From DASSJT01 sp963715025 (GTDB lineage: Bacteria > Actinomycetota > Actinomycetes > Actinomycetales > Dermatophilaceae), in assembly GCA_963715025.1 (NCBI GenBank), contig CAVQQQ010000001.1, positions 434,001 to 498,000 on the forward strand: DNA of 64,000 nucleotides. The letters run 5' to 3'. How positions within the stretch are numbered: the stretch's first letter is position 1; each line of letters opens with the position of its first letter. The notes below the pieces were generated by a model. The model saw nothing but the letters and a program-made list of their open reading frames with translations. It had not been told where the DNA came from and did not search any database. The position numbers and the translations under genes are program-made. This document shows positions 43,344 to 52,186 of the stretch, in pieces.

Positions 43344-45345
43344 TTGTCCCAGGTGACCTTTCGCTATTCGGACCTCATCGCGCAGGTCGCCCCGCTTGTC
43401 CGGAGCCGGCTCGGCACCACTGCTGCCGAGACGTTCCTCGACCGGCTTGAGCGCTACCTCCCCGATGCGGTTGGCCCGGTCGACCAGCTCTATGGCGCGG
43501 GACCCGACGTCGTCAGGCTCGTGCGCCGCCTCGTTGACGTCACCCTCGAGCTACGCCGCCAGCCGACCGCGCGACCTGCGCGACCTCGACGCGAGGCGGG
43601 AGGCGGAGCCCGGCTGGTTCCTCGAGCCGTCGATGATCGGATACGTGTGCTACGCCGACCGCTTCGCAGGCACCCTCGGCGGCGTCCGCACCCGTCTGGA
43701 CTACCTCGCCTCGCTGGGGATCACCTACCTCCACCTCATGCCGGTGCTCGCCGCGAGGGAGGGTGCGAACGACGGAGGGTATGCCGTGCGCGACTTCCAG
43801 GCGGTCGAGCCCCGGCTCGGTATGATGACCGACCTCACCGCCCTGGCCGAGGATCTGCACGCCCGCGGCGTGGCGCTGTGCATCGACCTGGTCCTCAACC
43901 ACACCGCGCGCGAGCACGAGTGGGCGCAGAAAGCGCTGGCCGGCGACCCGGCATACCGCGATTTCTTCCTGGTCTTCCCTGACCGCACCGGCCCGGACGC
44001 CTACGAAGCCACGCTCCCGGACATCTTCCCCGAGATGGCACCGGGCAGCTTCACCTTCGTCCCCGAGCTGGACGGGTGGGTCTGGACCACGTTCCGCGAG
44101 TTCCAGTGGGACCTCAACTACGCCAACCCAGCGGTGCTCGAGGCCATGCTCGGCACGATGCTCGGACTGGCCAACCGCGGCGTAGACATCCTCCGGCTCG
44201 ACGCCGCGCCCTTCCTCTGGAAGCGGCTCGGCACCACCTGCATGGACCTGCCCGAGGCACACCTGGTCATGCAGGCCCTGCGCGCTCTCACGCGCGTCGC
44301 GGCACCTGGTCTGCTGCTCAAGGCGGAGGCCATGCTGGCGCCCGACCTGCTGGGCAAGTATCTGGGCGACCACGACCGCTACCACCCGGAATGCGACCTC
44401 GCGTACGACAACCAGGTGATGGTGCTGCTGTGGTCGTCGATGGCGACCCAGGACGCCCGTCTCGCGGCGCAGGCACTCTCGCGTCGCCGTCCGGCGCCGC
44501 CTCCGACCACGTGGGGCACGTACGTCCGCTGCCACGACGACATCGGGTGGGCCGTGGCGGACACCGACGCCGAGGCGGTGGGCCTGGACGGGCCGGCGCA
44601 CCGTCGGTTCCTCAGCGAGTTCTACGCGGGAGACGTCGCGGGGTCGTTCGCTCGCGGCGTGCGCTTCCAGGCCAACGTGCTCGGCGAGGCCCCGATCTCC
44701 GGGATGGCGTCCGCCCTGTGCGGGATCGAGCAGGCGCTGGCCGAGGGCGATCGGTCCCGCCTCGAACTCGCCGAGCGCCGCCTGGAGACCATGTACTCCG
44801 TCGTCTTCTCCATCGGTGGCATACCGCTGGTGTACATGGGCGACGAGGTGGCGCTGCCCAACGACGGACACTGGGGCGACGACCCTTCCCACGCCGGCGA
44901 CAACCGCTGGCTGCACCGTCCGCCCATGGACTGGGCCACTGTCGAGGCGGCTGAGACCGGAGCGGGCGTCGCAGGCCGCACGCTCGCGCGCCTTCGTCGC
45001 CTCGCGGCCGAGCGTGCCCGGCGCCCGGCCCTGCGCTCGGACGCCGGGATCGCGATCCTGCCGATGGCGAACCCGCACGTCCTTGCCTACCGACGGGGAG
45101 TATCCCCTGAGGGGCTGGTCGCGCTGGTGAACTTCAGCGGTGCACCCCAAGTCGTCGCGGCTGCCGAACTCGAGGCACTGGGGCTCGCTGGCGCGGTCCT
45201 CCTGTATGGGACGGAGGGAGTAGAGGCGCCGGGTGGCGCGGCGGCCGGCGCGGCGGTCGGCGCGGCGGTCGGCGCGGACCTCACGGTTCCGGCGTGCGGT
45301 TTCCTCTGGCTGGGCCGGGACGACGAGGCGGCGCTGGGTCGGTAG
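43344..45345 (+). pseudogene. Amylosucrase-like GH13 glycosidase, one frame break
   Basis: A TTG start behind AGGAGG opens the N-terminal helical region (SQVTFRYSDLIAQVAPLV to VTLEL). At about 43551 the frame must shift by one base to continue YAASRPRDLRDLDARREAEPG and then MIGYVCYADRFAGTLGG, as in amylosucrases. GH13 catalytic motifs follow: LVLNH, DILRLDAAPFLWK (nucleophile Asp), LLKAEAM (acid/base Glu) and RCHDDIGW (HD). A C-terminal Ala/Gly/Val repeat precedes the end. It would transfer glucosyl units from sucrose to glucans or hydrolyse alpha-glucans. The break is probably a sequence error, since all catalytic residues are intact. Confidence 0.82.
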
Positions 45346-45729
45346 GTCGTCAGGCCTCGGATCCGGCGCCGTCTGGCTTGGATGGCTCGGATGGCTCCCA
45401 CACCACTGGGCCGACCCACAGCCACTCCGTCGATCGGCGGATTTGCGTGCGGCGACGGTGCGAACGGGTGAGCGGCGGCTCGGTGTCGACGGTGGCTGTG
45501 TTCCTGGCTCACCTCCTTGACACATTGACTCGGTCAGAACGAGGTGGTCGGCGTCGGGGGGAGCGCTGACGTGACGTGGTGGCTCGCCCCACGAGGTCGC
45601 GATGATCTCCTCGAACTCCGACCGGAGCAGCTCCTCGTCGGCACAGACCAGGTCGACGAAGGAGCTGCGAGCGGCTCGGTCTACCTCCTGTGGAGCGAAT
45701 GCCGACGGCATGACTGCCGACCCCAGCCG
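45346..45729. other. 384-base intergenic region, nothing recognised
   Basis: It lies between the end of the GH13 gene and the end of the second hsp20 (convergent). Frames here are short and lack homology. No conserved motif or hairpin of note was seen. Confidence 0.5.
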
Positions 45730-46158
45730 TCAGGCGCTGATCGCCTGTCGCGACTCGCCTGTGCTGATCTCGATCTTCCGCGGCTTGGCCTGCTCGGCGA
45801 CCGGGATCTCCAGGCTCAGGACGCCGCCCTCGTAATGAGCCGAGATGTTGTCGGTGTCGAGGTTGTCGCCCAGCACCAGCTGGCGGCTGAAGAGCCCGCG
45901 CGGCCGCTCTGCCGCGATCATCTCGGTGTCGGTGTCCCGCGCTCGGCGCTCGGCGCGGACGGTGACCACGTTGCGCTCGACGTCAAGGTCGATCGAGCCG
46001 GGGTCCACACCGGGCAGGTCGAACTCGACCACGAAGCTGTCTCCCTCGCGCCAGGCGTCCATCGGCATGACCGCAGGACGGCTCAGGGTGCCGTCGACTC
46101 CGAAGACCTGCTGGGTGAGGCGGTCCAGCTCACGGAACGGGTCGGTGCGCATCAGCAT
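45730..46158 (-). CDS. Second Hsp20 family protein, heat-shock type
   Basis: This 142-residue small heat shock protein begins MLMRTDPFRELDRLTQQVF, followed by an alpha-crystallin domain (VMPMDAWREGDSFVVEFDLP, DLDVERNVVTVRAERR, SRQLVLGDNLD, YEGGVLSLEIPV) and the IEI tail motif. The ATG at 46158 is preceded by GGAGGTGGAG; longer starts are possible but less likely. It is divergent from an HspR-like MerR regulator, whereas the Hsp20 at 30431 sits behind DosR-like boxes, so the two are separately controlled. The upstream stretch is unusually AT-rich (TAGATTTTCTTTAGCA) for this DNA. Confidence 0.88.
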   Translation of the reverse strand: MLMRTDPFRELDRLTQQVFGVDGTLSRPAVMPMDAWREGDSFVVEFDLPGVDPGSIDLDVERNVVTVRAERRARDTDTEMIAAERPRGLFSRQLVLGDNLDTDNISAHYEGGVLSLEIPVAEQAKPRKIEISTGESRQAISA

Positions 46159-46292
46159 CGTCTCCACCTCCATCGTCTCTTGGACTGATGCACCGGCGAG
46201 CCACGAGATCGGCACGATCTCTGTTGGCTGCCATAGATTTTCTTTAGCACGCATGGCATCATCGAGTCAAGACCCAGACAGGACGGGAGCAG

Positions 46293-46670
46293 ATGACCAA
46301 ACCAGAAGTGCCGCGCTCGGAGGCGTCGTCCGACGATACGGCGTCCGAGGAGTCGCCGCGTCCACCGGATGCCGAGCGGGGGGTCTACGGCATCTCAGTG
46401 GCCGCCGACCTCGTGGGCATGGGGGTGCAGAACCTCCGCCTGTATGAGTCCCGGGGGCTGCTGCAGCCCGCCCGCACCGAGGGCGGGACCCGCCGCTACA
46501 GCGAGAACGACCTCAAGCAACTACGCCGCATCGGGGACCTGCTGGATGCGGGACTGAACCTCGCCGGCATCGGCATGGTCATCGACCTCGAGAACGAGAA
46601 CACACGGCTGCGGCGCCGGAGCGGCACACGGCTGCGGCGTCAGAGCGGCCAGACCGACAAGGCACCGTGA
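46293..46670 (+). CDS. HspR-like MerR family regulator
   Basis: This 125-residue protein has a MerR helix-turn-helix resembling HspR: YGISVAADLVGMGVQNLRLY, then ESRGLLQPARTEGGTRRYS and LLDAGLNLAGIGMVIDLE. The N-terminal 30 residues are acidic and disordered; the C-terminus is a short Arg-rich coil. It probably represses the divergent hsp20. A CTTGACT half-site resembling part of the HAIR operator lies in the 134-base divergent region, but the inverted half is not evident, so the operator is uncertain. Confidence 0.78.
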   Translation: MTKPEVPRSEASSDDTASEESPRPPDAERGVYGISVAADLVGMGVQNLRLYESRGLLQPARTEGGTRRYSENDLKQLRRIGDLLDAGLNLAGIGMVIDLENENTRLRRRSGTRLRRQSGQTDKAP

Positions 46671-46767
46671 GGGAGACAGGCCGGCTGGTTGGTGCCCGCC
46701 TACGGCCCGTCCCGGCGGGCCATGGCGCCGGAAAGCGCGGTGGCGAGGCCGCGCGACACGCCACACG

Positions 46768-47826
46768 TCAGGATCGCGCTCCGGACAGGCTCCGCCGTCG
46801 GTGCCAGTCGGAGCCTGTCCGTGCGGCGAGCGAACCGGCCACGGCACACGCTGCGGTGAGTGCGACAGCGCGAGCCAGGTTGCGGGGTCCGGTGTCGGGA
46901 CGGGCCTCCCTCATCGCACGGACCACGGCGGTGTCGAACGGGGTCCAGCCCCCTGCGGGCGGCGCGACGAGTCCGGCGAAGGCGTTCTCCCTCACAACGA
47001 CCTCATGCACGAGGCTCCCGACCAGCGGCTTGGCGAGCCCCGCCGGAATCGGCGTGACGAGTCCGACCCAGTGGCTCGCCAGTCTGGGTGTCAGCACGGG
47101 CACGGTGACGACCAGGGGCGGTCGGCGGCCGGTCGCCTGGGCGAATCTGCGGATCATGTCCCGATAGGTCATGACTTCCGGTCCCCCGATGTCGAAGGCT
47201 CGGTTGAGCTCGCCCGGCTCCTCGGCCACGGCGGCGAGCACGTAGACCACGTCCTCGATGGCAATCGGCTGGATCCGGTTGTTGAGCCACTTCGGGGCGA
47301 CCATGGCGGGCAGTCGGCAGGTGAGGTAGCGCAGCATGTCGAACGACGCCGACCCGTCGCCCAGCACCACAGCCGCCTGGAGCACAACCGTGGGCACGGC
47401 GGACGCCAGGAGGATTTCGCCCACCTCGACCCGAGACGCCAGGTGTGGCGAGAGCTGCTCGCCGCTGGGGTGGAGCCCGCTCAGGTAGACGATCCGGCCC
47501 ACCTCTTGCTCCGCGGCGGCTGCGGCGAAGGTGCGCGCGGCCTGCCGGTCGCGCTCGGCGAAGTCGGGGCGCTCGTCCATCGAGTGGACCAGGTAATACG
47601 CCACCCGGATGCCGCACAGGGCCTCCCGCATGTCGGTCTCCGATGCGACGTCCCCCTCGAGGACCTCGACCTGTTCGCGCCACGGCTTGGTGGCGAGGGA
47701 GCCAGCCCTGCGGGTCAGCACGCGAACCCGCCACCCGTCGGCCAGCAGCCGGGGCACGAGACGGCCGCCGATGTAGCCGGAGGCCCCGGTCACGAGAACG
47801 GTCCGGTCAGGGGGCACAGACATCAT
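46768..47826 (-). CDS. NAD(P)-binding SDR/NmrA-type protein
   Basis: This 352-residue protein has an N-terminal Rossmann motif (TVLVTGASGYIGGRLVPRL), the YYLVHSMDERPDFAERDRQA segment typical of the atypical SDR group seen with DUF2867 proteins, IVYLSGLHPSGEQLSPHL and FDIGGPEVMTYRDMI. A C-terminal hydrophobic and Arg-rich tail (residues about 315-352) may form a membrane anchor. Likely an NAD(P)-dependent reductase or epimerase of unknown substrate. It is followed at 4-base spacing by the CPBP protease gene upstream in the same direction, so they are co-transcribed. Confidence 0.8.
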   Translation of the reverse strand: MMSVPPDRTVLVTGASGYIGGRLVPRLLADGWRVRVLTRRAGSLATKPWREQVEVLEGDVASETDMREALCGIRVAYYLVHSMDERPDFAERDRQAARTFAAAAAEQEVGRIVYLSGLHPSGEQLSPHLASRVEVGEILLASAVPTVVLQAAVVLGDGSASFDMLRYLTCRLPAMVAPKWLNNRIQPIAIEDVVYVLAAVAEEPGELNRAFDIGGPEVMTYRDMIRRFAQATGRRPPLVVTVPVLTPRLASHWVGLVTPIPAGLAKPLVGSLVHEVVVRENAFAGLVAPPAGGWTPFDTAVVRAMREARPDTGPRNLARAVALTAACAVAGSLAARTGSDWHRRRSLSGARS

Positions 47827-47829
47827 GGG

Positions 47830-48552
47830 TCACCTCGCCACGTTCAGGACAGGGGGAAGGAGCAGGAGCATCCCGCAGGACCACACCAGGTGCGTGATGG
47901 CCGGCCCGAGGATGCCGCCGGTGACCCGGCGCTGCAGTCCGGTCACGACGCCGAGTACCAGCGCGGCCACGACCAGCAGGGGTATGCCGGTACCGACCGT
48001 GGTCAGGCCGTACAGCACCGTGGTGATGGCCACCGGCCATCTCGGCAGGGCAGCGAAGAGGGCTCCCCTGAAGTAGAGCTCCTCTGCGATCCCGTTGACC
48101 ACCGTGAGTGCCAGGACCGTGAGCGTCGAGCCGAGGCGGGCGTGGTCCAGAAGCACGACGAGCGAGGCGCGCAGCGAAGGTAGGCGGCCGACGAGGAGGG
48201 CTCCCGCCAGGAACACGCCGAGCACGAGCGTGCCCAGGGCCAGCGATTGAACGACCGGCCGGGCCGCATGCCCGCCCCGGCGGGTGTGGCCCCAGCCCGC
48301 ATGGAGCGGGCCTGATGCCATCGCGCCGATAGACCAGACCAGCGCCAGGGCGAGGGTGGCGGCGTAGAACAGCCAGTCCCCGGGCCTGATGCGCAGCGCC
48401 CAAGCCAGGAGGGGCATTCCCACCATCAGCGTCAGTGCCGTGACGACCCGCCGACGCCGCAGTGCCGTGGCCGTCTCGGACCGCTGGTCCGGCACGGGCA
48501 CGAACAGCGCGGCCTGGAGGAACTCGCGAACCTCGTCGATCGGCCCCCGCAT
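47830..48552 (-). CDS. CPBP family intramembrane metalloprotease
   Basis: This roughly 240-residue, multi-helix protein carries the CPBP/Abi motif AEELYFRGALFAAL (EExxxR), then TTVLYGLTTVGTG and the final HLVWSCGM histidine motif. Abi proteins cleave or process membrane-bound substrates such as prenylated-type peptides or bacteriocin-immunity targets. The ATG at 48552 (MRGPIDEVREFL) is used; an upstream GTG gives ten more residues. Substrate unknown. It follows a small secreted protein gene and precedes the SDR. Confidence 0.8.
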   Translation of the reverse strand: MRGPIDEVREFLQAALFVPVPDQRSETATALRRRRVVTALTLMVGMPLLAWALRIRPGDWLFYAATLALALVWSIGAMASGPLHAGWGHTRRGGHAARPVVQSLALGTLVLGVFLAGALLVGRLPSLRASLVVLLDHARLGSTLTVLALTVVNGIAEELYFRGALFAALPRWPVAITTVLYGLTTVGTGIPLLVVAALVLGVVTGLQRRVTGGILGPAITHLVWSCGMLLLLPPVLNVAR

Positions 48553-48591
48553 CGCCGGGATCACCCCCCGCAGCGGGGGCACGGGTGCCGC

Positions 48592-48909
48592 CTAGGAGCA
48601 CCAGGGGTAGATGAACAGGCTGTTGTCACCAGCACGGTGGTCGGCGAGCACGACGCTGAGCGGGAGCGGGTCGGGCAACGCCGACACGTCGGTGCCCGCG
48701 CGGGGGGTGACACCGGCGGCGACGGCGAGGCTGATCGGCAGGCCACCGCGAGCGACGTCGTCGAGCAGGCCGAGGCTTCGCAGTGTGGACATGCCCGCTC
48801 GCATGCAGGCGGTGTCCTGCTGCGCGGTGCCGGCCGAGGCGGCGCCGGCAGGGACGAGGACGGCCGTGGCGGCAAGAGCCACTGCTGCGGAGAGATGGGC
48901 TGTGCGCAT
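48592..48909 (-). CDS. Small secreted protein, unknown function
   Basis: This 105-residue protein starts MRTAHLSAAVALAATAVLVP with an Ala-rich signal peptide and AxA cleavage site (AASAG). The roughly 80-residue mature part contains cysteines near each end (TACMRAG and YPWCS), which could pair. No family is recognised. It is divergent from the CarH-type regulator and has two 11-base operator-like repeats at 48958-48979, about 50 bases upstream, so it could be under CarH control. Confidence 0.65.
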   Translation of the reverse strand: MRTAHLSAAVALAATAVLVPAGAASAGTAQQDTACMRAGMSTLRSLGLLDDVARGGLPISLAVAAGVTPRAGTDVSALPDPLPLSVVLADHRAGDNSLFIYPWCS

Positions 48910-48957
48910 GGATCTCACTCCTTGTCAGGAAGGACGGGCGGGATCAACGACGTTCGC

Positions 48958-48979
48958 CTGTCCAAGGTTTGTCTAAGGA
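48958..48979. promoter_or_regulatory. Two 11-base CarH-type operator repeats, distal
   Basis: CTGTCCAAGGT and TTGTCTAAGGA are consecutive 11-base units of the same type as the three at 49011-49043. They lie on the side of the divergent secreted-protein gene. Confidence 0.6.
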
Positions 48980-49010
48980 CGAGTCGTCAGTCTGGCGCGC
49001 TTTCGCGGAT

Positions 49011-49043
49011 TTGTCCATACCTTGTTCAAGGTTTGTCGTATGA
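49011..49043. promoter_or_regulatory. Three 11-base direct repeats: CarH-type operator
   Basis: Units TTGTCCATACC, TTGTTCAAGGT and TTGTCGTATGA follow one another with exact 11-base period, ending 8 bases before the GTG start. The last unit overlaps a probable -10 element. CarH of Thermus is known to bind direct repeats of 11 bases as a tetramer, so the period is diagnostic. Confidence 0.75.
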
Positions 49044-49050
49044 TGGCGCT

Positions 49051-50031
49051 GTGACCACCATCAAGCACGCCGCCTCCCTCCTCGGAGTCCCCGAGGCGAC
49101 CCTGAGGGCCTGGGAGCGCCGGTATGCCGTGGTGTCGCCGACGCGGAACGATGCCGGCTACCGCGTCTATGACGACGCGGCGCTGCGCCGGCTTGCTGCC
49201 ATGGCCGCACTGGTGGGTGCCGGGTGGTCACCGCGAGAGGCGGCGGAGCGGGTGAAGTCCCAGGCCCCCGGCCCCGACTCCGGCCCGGACTCCAGCTCCG
49301 GTTTCGGGGACGACGTCGCCGGCGGCGCGGGCTCCACCGGCGGGGCGGCTGCGCAAGCACTGGTAGGGGTCGCCAGCACTATGGACCGCGCCGCGCTCGA
49401 CGCAGCCCTCGACACCGCGTTCGCCCTGGCCTCCTTCGACCAGGTGGTCGACACCTGGCTGATGCCCGCGCTCAAGGAGGTGGGACTGGCCTGGCGCGAG
49501 GGCCGGGTCGACGTCGCCGGGGAACACCTGGTCAGCGCAACGGTCCAGCGCCGGCTGGGCGCCGCCTTGGATGCCGCGGGACGGGCGGTGTCGGCGCCCC
49601 GTGTGGCCGTCGGGCTCGCGGAGGGCTCGCGTCACGAGCTGGGAGTTCTGGCCTTCGCCGTGGTGCTCCAGAGGGCGGGGGTCGACGTCTCCTACCTCGG
49701 GGCCGACCTGCCGCCCGAGAACTGGGCCGACGCAGTGCACCGCCTCGAGCCCGATGCCGTGGTCCTGGGGGTGCCGATGTCCCACGACGTGCTGGCCGTC
49801 CAGCGGACGGTCGCGACGCTGGCCGCGGCGTTCTCCGGGCTGCGGATCTTCCTGGGCGGTGCCGCCCAGGACCAGGTCGGGGGCCGGTCCGTCCCACTGG
49901 GCCATTCCATCAGAAACGCCGCCCGAGAGCTGGCCGGCATCCTCCATGCACCCCCGATCCCGGCGAAGGCGCCGGGGTCGCCATCGATCCACCAGTCCGA
50001 CAATCGGGGAGGCAACCATGGGTCCGGGTGA
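49051..50031 (+). CDS. carH: CarH-type B12-dependent light-sensing MerR repressor
   Basis: This 326-residue regulator has an N-terminal MerR domain (TTIKHAASLLGVPEATLRAW, then WERRYAVVSPTRNDAGYRVY), a helical bundle with the W148-x9-E158-H159 motif of adenosylcobalamin photoreceptors, and a B12-binding Rossmann domain with His195 (EGSRHELGVL) as lower cobalt ligand. In the dark, AdoCbl drives tetramerisation and DNA binding; light breaks the tetramer. The GTG at 49051 is chosen because no other start fits and a -10-like TATGAT just upstream suggests a leaderless message. Downstream MMPL translation is coupled to it. Confidence 0.9.
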   Translation: MTTIKHAASLLGVPEATLRAWERRYAVVSPTRNDAGYRVYDDAALRRLAAMAALVGAGWSPREAAERVKSQAPGPDSGPDSSSGFGDDVAGGAGSTGGAAAQALVGVASTMDRAALDAALDTAFALASFDQVVDTWLMPALKEVGLAWREGRVDVAGEHLVSATVQRRLGAALDAAGRAVSAPRVAVGLAEGSRHELGVLAFAVVLQRAGVDVSYLGADLPPENWADAVHRLEPDAVVLGVPMSHDVLAVQRTVATLAAAFSGLRIFLGGAAQDQVGGRSVPLGHSIRNAARELAGILHAPPIPAKAPGSPSIHQSDNRGGNHGSG

Positions 50032-52160
50032 GCAGCAGCACGGCCAACGGCTACGGCGCGCGCTGGGTGCGCTGGTCGGCCGTCGCGCCAAGTGGGTGGT
50101 CGTCACTGCCGCCCTGGTGCTGTCCGCCGCTGTACTGGCACTGGGCGGCGAGGCCAGGGCGGTCAGCACCGCCGCAACGTCACTCCCCGACTCCGCCGAG
50201 TCGGCGCAGGTGGCCAAACTGCGTGCGACGTTTCCCAGCAGCGGCACCGCCTCAGCCGTCGTGGTGTTCACCCGGGGCGAGCAACAGCTCACCGCCGAGG
50301 ACAAGGCTGCGGTCGTAGCCGCGCAGCAACGGGTCGTCGCCGGTGATCCATCGCGTCAGGGCCCCCCTCGCGCAGTACAGCGAAGACGGCACCACAGCGC
50401 TGCTGGTCGTCCCACTCCCCGCGAAACTGTCCGACCAGGAGATCGGACCCACCGTGGAGGCTCTGCGGGCCACCGTGCGCGGCCAGCTGCCGCAGGGCCT
50501 GGACGCCGCCGTCACCGGGGGACCGGCATTCGCCGCCGACATCACCAAGGTGTTCGAGGGCGCCGACATCCGGCTCCTCGGGGCGACTGCTGGCGTGGTT
50601 GCGGTTCTGCTCCTCATCACCTACCGCAGCCCGTGGCTCTGGCTGGTCCCCCTGACCGTCATTGGCACAGCCGACCAGGTGGCAGCCAAGTCACTCGCGG
50701 CACTGAGCCGCGCCACGGAGATCCGCGCCGACGGCGCGGTGACCGGCATCACGTCGGTCCTCGTCTTCGGCGCGGGCACCAACTACGCGCTACTGCTCAT
50801 TGCCCGCTACCGCGAGGAGCTGCGCCGCACCGAAGACCGGCATGAGGCGATGCGGCGCGCGCTTGGGGCGGCGGCGCCGGCCATCCTGGCCAGTTCGAGC
50901 ACGGTGATCCTGGCCCTGCTCAGTCTGGGCCTCGCCGACGACCCCTTCGTCAACTCCCTCGGGTATGCCGGTGCCCTGGGGGTCGCGGTCGCCCTCGCCT
51001 ACGCGCTCCTCGTGCTTCCGGCAGCGATGGTGCTCTTCGGGCGCCGGCTCTTCTGGCCGTTCGTCCCGCGGCTGGGCGACGACGCGGCGACCGGGCAGGG
51101 CCTGTGGCACCGCGTCGGCGAAGCCGTGGTCCGGCGGCCCGGCCGCGTCGTGGTGACGAGCACCGCCTTGCTGGCGGTCCTCGCGGCCGGGCTCACCACG
51201 CTGAACGTGGGGCTGTCAACGACGGACCAGTTCCTCAAGAAGCCGGAGGCCGTCATCGGCCAGGAGCGTCTGGCCCGGGCCTTCCCGGCCGGCACCAGCC
51301 AGCCGGCGATCGTCCTGACCGGCGTCGATCACGTCGACGACGTGACCGCGGCCGCGCGCGCTGTCCGCGGGGTCAAAGCGGTCCAGCGCACGGGAGGCGG
51401 CGGGGAGACCGCCGAGCTGAGCGTCGTCCTCGATGCCGATCCCGGGACTGCCACGGCATACCGGATCGTGGGTGACCTGCGCAGCGCCGTCGGCAAGGTC
51501 GCCGGTGCCCAGGCCATCGTCGGCGGCTCCGACGCGGAGGGACTCGACGCCCGCGCCACAGCCGACCACGACCGCGCGCTGCTTTTCCCGGTCATCCTCG
51601 GCATCGTCCTGGTCATGCTGCTCCTGCTGCTGCGGTCGGTCGTCGCCTCCATCGTGCTGGTGCTGACCGTGGTCGCGACGTTTGCCGCGAGCCTGGGGGC
51701 GAGCTCGTTCGCCTTCGCCAACTGGTTCGGCTTCCCCGCCATGGACCTGTCGACGCCGCTCTTGGCCTTCCTGTTCCTGGTGGCGCTCGGCGTCGACTAC
51801 AACATCTTCCTCACCACCCGGGCCCGCGAGGAGGCCGCCATCGGCGCACCCGCCCGGCGCGCCATCGTCACGGCTCTGTCGGTGACCGGCGGGGTCATCA
51901 CCAGCGCCGGCATCCTGCTGGCCGCCGTGTTCGCCGTCCTCGGCGTGCTGCCACTCATCCAGCTCGCCCAGATCGGCATCATCGTGAGCTTCGGCGTCCT
52001 GCTCGACACGTTGCTCGTCCGGAGCGTCCTGGTGCCGGCGATCGTCAGTCTGCTAGGTGAGCGATTCTGGTGGCCCGGTCATCCGTCCGGCCGCCCCCGC
52101 CGCGCGCCAGAGCGCGAGGCCGAGCCGGCCGTCGCAGGCGGAGGTCCGCCGCTGGGGTGA
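50018..52160 (+). pseudogene. MMPL/RND family transporter, one frame break
   Basis: From the ATG at 50018 (GGGGAGG site, overlapping the carH stop) the frame encodes a first transmembrane helix (WVVVTAALVLSAAVLAL) and a soluble loop. Near 50345 it must shift by one base to continue RVRAPLAQYSEDGTTALLVV. The rest to 52160 has two six-helix MMPL units with FGAGTNYALLLIARYREEL and ALGVDYNIFLTTRAREE, the family's GxxxDY motif. It is proton-driven export of lipid-like or drug-like substrates. Total length about 714 residues. Coupling to carH suggests light/B12-dependent expression. The break is likely an indel error. Confidence 0.85.
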
Positions 52161-52186
52161 CCGAGCGACGCCTGGTCGCGCCCGAG

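Noticed and set aside
43540..45711. A 723-codon minus-strand frame across the GH13 gene
   Set aside because: Antisense to motifs that are plainly those of a glycoside hydrolase; no homology of its own.
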